Positions 60,299 to 64,000 of a stretch of 64,000 nt of DNA are shown here, piece by piece (the stretch's first letter is position 1; every line of letters starts with the position of its first letter). A program made the position numbers and the translations under genes. This DNA is from Oscillospiraceae bacterium (GTDB lineage: Bacteria; Bacillota; Clostridia; Oscillospirales; Oscillospiraceae): NCBI GenBank assembly GCA_015068455.1, contig SVKO01000003.1, positions 62,001 through 126,000 on the forward strand, read 5' to 3'. Below the pieces are notes generated by a model. It saw only the letters and a program-made list of their open reading frames with translations, searched no databases and was not told the DNA's origin.

Positions 60299-61522
60299 TC
60301 AGCTCTGGCGGTAGGAGCCGAAGAAGCGCTCCATCTTCCGCATGGCGTTGTGCAGGGTGTCGAGATTCGGCAGGTAGACGATGCGGAAGTGGTCCTGCTC
60401 GGGCCAGTGGAAGCCGGTGCCCGCGGTGACCAGGATCTTTTCCTTTTTCAGCAGGTCCAGGGCCATCTGCTCGTCGGAGTGGATGTTGAACTTTGCCATG
60501 TCCACCTTCGGGAAAATATAGAAGGCGGCGGAGGGCTTGGTGACGGAGATGCCGGGGATCTGATTGAGGGCGTTGTAGATGTATTCGCGCTGCTCAAAAA
60601 TACGTCCGCCGGGCATCAGCAGCTCGTCGGCGCTCTGGTAGCCGCCCAGGGAGGTCTGGATGATGCTCTGGCCGGGCACGTTGGAGCACAGACGCATTTT
60701 CGCCAGCATGTTCAGGCCGGCGATGTAGCCCTTGGCGCGGGTCTTGTTGCCCGCCAGGCACAGCCAGCCGCAGCGGAAGCCCGCCACCCGGTGGGATTTC
60801 GACAGGCCGTTGAAGGACAGGGTCAGCAGGTCCGGGGCCAGGGAGGCCAGGGCCACATGCTTCAGATCGTCCATGACCAGGCGGTCGTAGATCTCGTCGG
60901 CAAAGAGGATGAGGTCGTGCTCCCGGGCCACCTGGACGATTTGCTCCAGGACCTCCTTGGGATAGAGGGCGCCCGTGGGGTTGTTGGGGTTGATGACCAC
61001 GATGCCCTTGGTGCGCGGGGTGACTTTGCTTCGGATATCCTCCACATCGGGATACCAGCCGGAGGCTTCGTCGCACATATAATGCACGGCGGTGCCGCCG
61101 GCCAGGGTGACGGACGCGGTCCAGAGGGGATAATCCGGGGCGGGGACCAGGATCTCGTCGCCGGCGTCCAGCAGGGCCTGCATGGATATCATGATGAGCT
61201 CGCTGACGCCGTTGCCGGTGAAGATATCGTCGATGCCCACGTTGGGGATATGCTTGAGCTGGCAGTACTGCATGATGGCCTTCCGGGCGGAGAACAGGCC
61301 GCGGGAGTCGGAATAGCCCTCGCAGGAGCGCAGATTGTAGATCAGGTCCAGCAGCACCTCGTCCGGGGCGCTGAAGCCGAAGGGGGCGGGGTTGCCGATG
61401 TTCAGCTTGAGGATCTTGCTGCCCAGGGCCTCCATGCGCTCTGCCTCGTCCATGACGGGGCCGCGGATGTCATAGCAGACGTCGTTGAGCTTGTTTGACT
61501 GGTTGTAGAATTTCAGTTCCAT
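60299..61522 (-). CDS. Class I/II aminotransferase, probably alanine aminotransferase (AlaT-like)
   Basis: The 407-residue PLP enzyme starts at ATG 61522 behind an AGGAG-like site. It contains LKLNIGNPAPFGFSAPDEV, VINPNNPTGALYPKEVLEQ, FADEIYDRLVM, and the Schiff-base lysine in SFNGLSKSHRVAGFRCGW. The start and overall motif set match AlaA/AlaT-type enzymes that make alanine from pyruvate and glutamate. The T-box leader upstream has a GCA (Ala) codon at the expected specifier position, which independently supports alanine as product. Confidence 0.9.
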   Translation of the reverse strand: MELKFYNQSNKLNDVCYDIRGPVMDEAERMEALGSKILKLNIGNPAPFGFSAPDEVLLDLIYNLRSCEGYSDSRGLFSARKAIMQYCQLKHIPNVGIDDIFTGNGVSELIMISMQALLDAGDEILVPAPDYPLWTASVTLAGGTAVHYMCDEASGWYPDVEDIRSKVTPRTKGIVVINPNNPTGALYPKEVLEQIVQVAREHDLILFADEIYDRLVMDDLKHVALASLAPDLLTLSFNGLSKSHRVAGFRCGWLCLAGNKTRAKGYIAGLNMLAKMRLCSNVPGQSIIQTSLGGYQSADELLMPGGRIFEQREYIYNALNQIPGISVTKPSAAFYIFPKVDMAKFNIHSDEQMALDLLKKEKILVTAGTGFHWPEQDHFRIVYLPNLDTLHNAMRKMERFFGSYRQS

Positions 61523-61553
61523 GATGAATTAACTCCTCTCGGATGATTGTATG

Positions 61554-61808
61554 AAAAAACGCCCTGAGCAAATACTGCTCAGGGCGGAAAAAATCCGTGG
61601 TACCACCTGAATTCGGGCAAGGCCCGCACTTATCCCGGCACCGACATGCCGGCATCCTGGCTAACGGGGGACGATTCCGTCGGGACCTACTGGGAGGAAA
61701 CTCTGTTCGGCTCCGCCGCTCGGGGACTGCTTCACTCTGGCCGGCATGGAGGCTCGCAGCGACCGCCTCTTCTCTGAATGCCCGCACCGGGGTTACTTCT
61801 TCCCGTCA
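61554..61808 (-). promoter_or_regulatory. T-box riboswitch leader, predicted tRNA-Ala specific
   Basis: On the minus strand: stem I base GGGA (61801-61804) pairs with TCCC (61723-61726), an AGAGA element lies near 61771-61776, and the specifier codon GCA is at 61728-61730 (context GTGAAGCAGTCC). The T-box GTGGTACCACGG is at 61595-61606. The terminator is GCCCTGAGCA / TGCTCAGGGC (61561-61585) followed by T6. Uncharged tRNA-Ala would favour antitermination and expression of the aminotransferase. Confidence 0.93.
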
Positions 61809-61838
61809 TTGCGTTTGCGGTATGAAATGTTTGAATGG

Positions 61839-61867
61839 ATTGTAGCACAGGGTTTCGGATTTGTCAA
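61839..61867 (-). promoter_or_regulatory. Sigma-A promoter of the T-box leader
   Basis: On the minus strand TTGACA (61862-61867), 17-nt spacer, TACAAT (61839-61844). The -35 overlaps the stop codon of the upstream gene. Confidence 0.85.
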
Positions 61868-62610
61868 CGCTGATCGGGAAAATCCTCCGGCAGATGGGAA
61901 AAATCTTCCGGCAGATCCAGCACCCGGGTGGGCTCGTCGGACACCGTCGGCAGTTCCGGCTCGGCGGTTTCCGGCTCCGGCTCGGCAGGCTCCGGTTCCG
62001 GGAGCGGCTCGGCGCCGAGGGCGGGGCGGATCAGGTAGGCGTTTCTCTGGTCAAAGGCGGCGTTGCGGCGATCGGAATGGGCCTTCACGAAGGAATAGAC
62101 CAGGCAGGAGAAGATGCCGCTCACGGAGCTCAGCACGAATGCGGCGTCGGAGCAGGTGAGAAGCACGTTCCCGAAGCTCTTGTCTGTGCGCAGGGTTTTC
62201 GCATTGGCCAGGAGCCCGTAGCCCGGTACCCTGAGGCACAGCGGCGTGGGGGTGTGGCTGCCGCAGTACAGGGCGATCACCAGATGGAACAGAGCCAGGG
62301 CCAGCGATACCCCCGCGGCGATGCGGGCGTACTTCGGCGGGATGCGGATCAGATACAAAACCAGCAGGATCGCCGGGAGAATGAGGATCACGCAGCTGGG
62401 ACGCACTCTGGCGCCCAGGGATTTGAGAAGGCCGCTGTGCAGGAATACGTCGCGGAAGCTGCCCGCGCGCAGGGCGGAATCCAGCGCTCCGGCGCCTCCG
62501 GCGCTCTGGACCTCCAGGACCCAGGCCAGCACCAGCAGGGCGATGCCCGTCAGACCGAGCAGCAGAGGGGGAAGATACATCCGCCCGTAGCGGCGTTCAC
62601 GCCGATTCAT
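61864..62610 (-). CDS. Hypothetical polytopic membrane protein with acidic Pro/Glu tail
   Basis: The 248-residue protein starts at ATG 62610, 7 nt after AAAGGAGG (GTG 62616 is too close). Four hydrophobic segments are visible (about 12-32, 70-90, 97-117, 150-172), with basic residues following the last. A C-terminal tail of about 50 residues is rich in Pro and Glu (PEPEPAEPEPETAEPELP), probably disordered. I recognise no family. No separate terminator was seen before the promoter of the T-box leader, so read-through is possible. Confidence 0.7.
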   Translation of the reverse strand: MNRRERRYGRMYLPPLLLGLTGIALLVLAWVLEVQSAGGAGALDSALRAGSFRDVFLHSGLLKSLGARVRPSCVILILPAILLVLYLIRIPPKYARIAAGVSLALALFHLVIALYCGSHTPTPLCLRVPGYGLLANAKTLRTDKSFGNVLLTCSDAAFVLSSVSGIFSCLVYSFVKAHSDRRNAAFDQRNAYLIRPALGAEPLPEPEPAEPEPETAEPELPTVSDEPTRVLDLPEDFSHLPEDFPDQR

Positions 62611-62929
62611 AAGCACGCCTCCTTTTGCCGTTCTGATAGCATCTTACAATATCGGCGCGGAAAAATCAAGAGGCACAGGGCGTACAGTTTCGTGCCGCAA
62701 AAAGGGGAGAAAAAACCGCCGGGATTTAATGTATCCATTATTGCCATGTAATCCCTCAAAAAAAACAGATACACTGTGATAATTACCTATAGAAATCCGA
62801 AGCGTTTTATGCTATATTTTTACTTGGTGAGAATTGGGTTTTTGACAGGGTGAGCGGGATTTTTCGTCCCTTTTGCGCGCCCATTGTCAAAACTCTTACT
62901 AAATAATTTTTGTTTCAGGAGGAACTGAT
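62611..62929. other. Intergenic region upstream of pckA
   Basis: No gene is visible. TTTTGACA (62840-62847) and TGTCAAAA (62885-62892) are inverted copies 37 bp apart close to the pckA start and could be an operator. An AT-rich stretch (62760-62830) may hold the promoter, but I could not fix its hexamers. Confidence 0.4.
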
Positions 62930-64000
62930 ATGGAAACCTACGGCATCGAAAAACTGGGCATCATCAACACCAGCGCTGTCTATCGCAATCTGGCACCCGC
63001 AGCCCTGACCGAGCATGCGCTTCGCCGCGGCGAGGGCACCCTCTCCAACACCGGCGCTCTGGTCGTCAAGACCGGCAAGTACACCGGCCGCTCCGCCAAG
63101 GATAAGTTCATCGTCGATTCCGCCGGCGTGCACGACGAGATCGCCTGGGGCTCCGTCAACAAGCCCGTCTCCCAGGAGGGCTTCGACGCCATCTACGCCA
63201 AGGTCATCGCTTACCTGCAGAACAAGGAAGTCTTCATCTTCGACGGCTTCGCAGGCGCCGACCCCAAGTATATGAAGGGCTTCCGCGTGATCTGCGAGCT
63301 GGCCTCCGAGGCTCTGTTCATCAACGACCTGCTGCGCCGCCCCACGGCTGAGCAGCTGGCCAACTTCCAGGAAGACTTCACCGTCATCGCCTGCCCCGGC
63401 TTCAAGTGCATCCCCGAGATCGACGGCACCCGCTCCGAGGCTGCCATCATGATCGACTATGAGAAGCATCTGGTCCTGATTGCGGGCTCCCAGTACGCCG
63501 GCGAGATCAAGAAGTCCGTCTTCTCCGTCATGAACTACGTCCTGCCCAAGATGGGCGTGTTCCCCATGCACTGCTCCGCCAACATCGGCGCCGACGGCGA
63601 CTCCGCCGTGTTCTTCGGTCTGTCCGGCACCGGCAAGACCACCCTGTCCGCCGATCCCGACCGCAAGCTCATCGGTGACGACGAGCACGGCTGGGCCGAC
63701 GACTCCGTGTTCAACTTCGAGGGCGGCTGCTATGCCAAGTGCATCAACCTGTCCGCCGAGAAGGAGCCCGACATCTACAACGCCATCCGCTTCGGCGCGC
63801 TGGTTGAGAACGTCGTCATGGATCCCGAGACCCGCGAGTTCGATTTCGACGACGACTCCCTGGCCGTCAACTCCCGCGTGGGCTACCCCATCGAGTATAT
63901 CAACAACGCCGAGCTGTCCGGCGTGGGCGCCATCCCCAAGACCGTCATCTTCCTGACCGCCGACGCCTACGGCGTTCTGCCCCCCATCTCCAAGCTGGAT
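62930..64000 (+). CDS. pckA: ATP-dependent phosphoenolpyruvate carboxykinase (5' part, runs off the window)
   Basis: The reading frame is open from ATG 62930 (AGGAGGAACTGAT upstream) to the window edge, 357 codons. It begins METYGIEKLGIINTSAVYRN. TGRSAKDKFIVD, the kinase-1a loop FFGLSGTGKTTLSADP and the metal-binding GDDEHGWADD identify the ATP-type enzyme, which interconverts oxaloacetate and PEP and in fermentative anaerobes often fixes CO2 onto PEP to gain ATP. The C-terminal part lies outside the window. Confidence 0.97.
   Translation, partial: METYGIEKLGIINTSAVYRNLAPAALTEHALRRGEGTLSNTGALVVKTGKYTGRSAKDKFIVDSAGVHDEIAWGSVNKPVSQEGFDAIYAKVIAYLQNKEVFIFDGFAGADPKYMKGFRVICELASEALFINDLLRRPTAEQLANFQEDFTVIACPGFKCIPEIDGTRSEAAIMIDYEKHLVLIAGSQYAGEIKKSVFSVMNYVLPKMGVFPMHCSANIGADGDSAVFFGLSGTGKTTLSADPDRKLIGDDEHGWADDSVFNFEGGCYAKCINLSAEKEPDIYNAIRFGALVENVVMDPETREFDFDDDSLAVNSRVGYPIEYINNAELSGVGAIPKTVIFLTADAYGVLPPISKLD

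Overview
The window is a high-GC chromosomal segment from an anaerobic, endospore-forming Firmicute. I would place it in class Clostridia, probably Oscillospiraceae-like; this is inferred from gene content and coding style, since no marker-gene comparison was possible. Supporting evidence includes SpoVAC and a SpoIIQ-like M23 protein, an HrcA/CIRCE-controlled clpB, a T-box leader, RNase Y, DegV, an ATP-dependent PEP carboxykinase and five large secreted proteins that each end in three S-layer homology (SLH) repeats. Coding DNA is GC-rich, but several islands (about 4.9-5.6, 9.8-11.6 and 26.2-27.7 kb) are distinctly AT-rich and look acquired.

Layout: 0-1.2 kb, a DUF421/DUF4363 membrane pair. 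1.2-4.8 kb, SLH protein 1. 5.8-9.6 kb, spoVAC and then rpmH-rnpA-yidD-yidC-jag. 9.8-11.6 kb, an AT-rich island of small membrane and lipoprotein genes separated by REP-like palindromes. 11.8-14.5 kb, SLH protein 2 (Cthe_2159-type carbohydrate-binding). 15-18 kb, amino-sugar genes glmM, a GlmU-like acyltransferase and nagB. 19.3-26 kb, SLH protein 3 (clan GH-A hydrolase with CBM-like domains) and SLH protein 4 (BspA-like leucine-rich repeats). 26.2-27.7 kb, a second REP-delimited island. 27.8-32.5 kb, an M23 protein, a GNAT fusion, FemAB and alanine racemase. 32.5-33.1 kb, a tandem array beside tRNA-Gly(CCC). 33.3-39.2 kb, SLH protein 5 (GH115). 39.5-43.3 kb, proBA, ridA and nagZ. 43.4-44.3 kb, a tandem array beside tRNA-Leu(TAG). 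44.5-49.3 kb, rny, greA, mnmE and a cysteine desulfurase. 50-53 kb, a PHP / polysaccharide-deacetylase / ATP-grasp operon. 53-56.8 kb, Zn-macrodomain, DegV, methyltransferase and a divergent XRE/DUF6329 pair. 57-62.6 kb, clpB, a flavoprotein and a T-box-controlled aminotransferase. 62.9 kb to the end, the start of pckA.

How it fits together: the five SLH proteins probably form an S-layer-anchored polysaccharide-binding and -degrading surface, with GH115 and a GH39-like catalytic domain pointing to glucuronoxylan-type substrates. Cell-wall genes (glmM, acyltransferase, nagB, nagZ, FemAB, alr, deacetylase) recur across the window.

The most unusual structure is in the non-coding DNA. A REP-like palindrome family partitions the AT-rich islands into one-gene cassettes, two of which carry an orphan C-terminal tip coupled to a putative immunity gene. 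A second repeat type, next to both tRNA genes, joins a tRNA 3' end cut at the same T-loop position to a conserved hairpin element.
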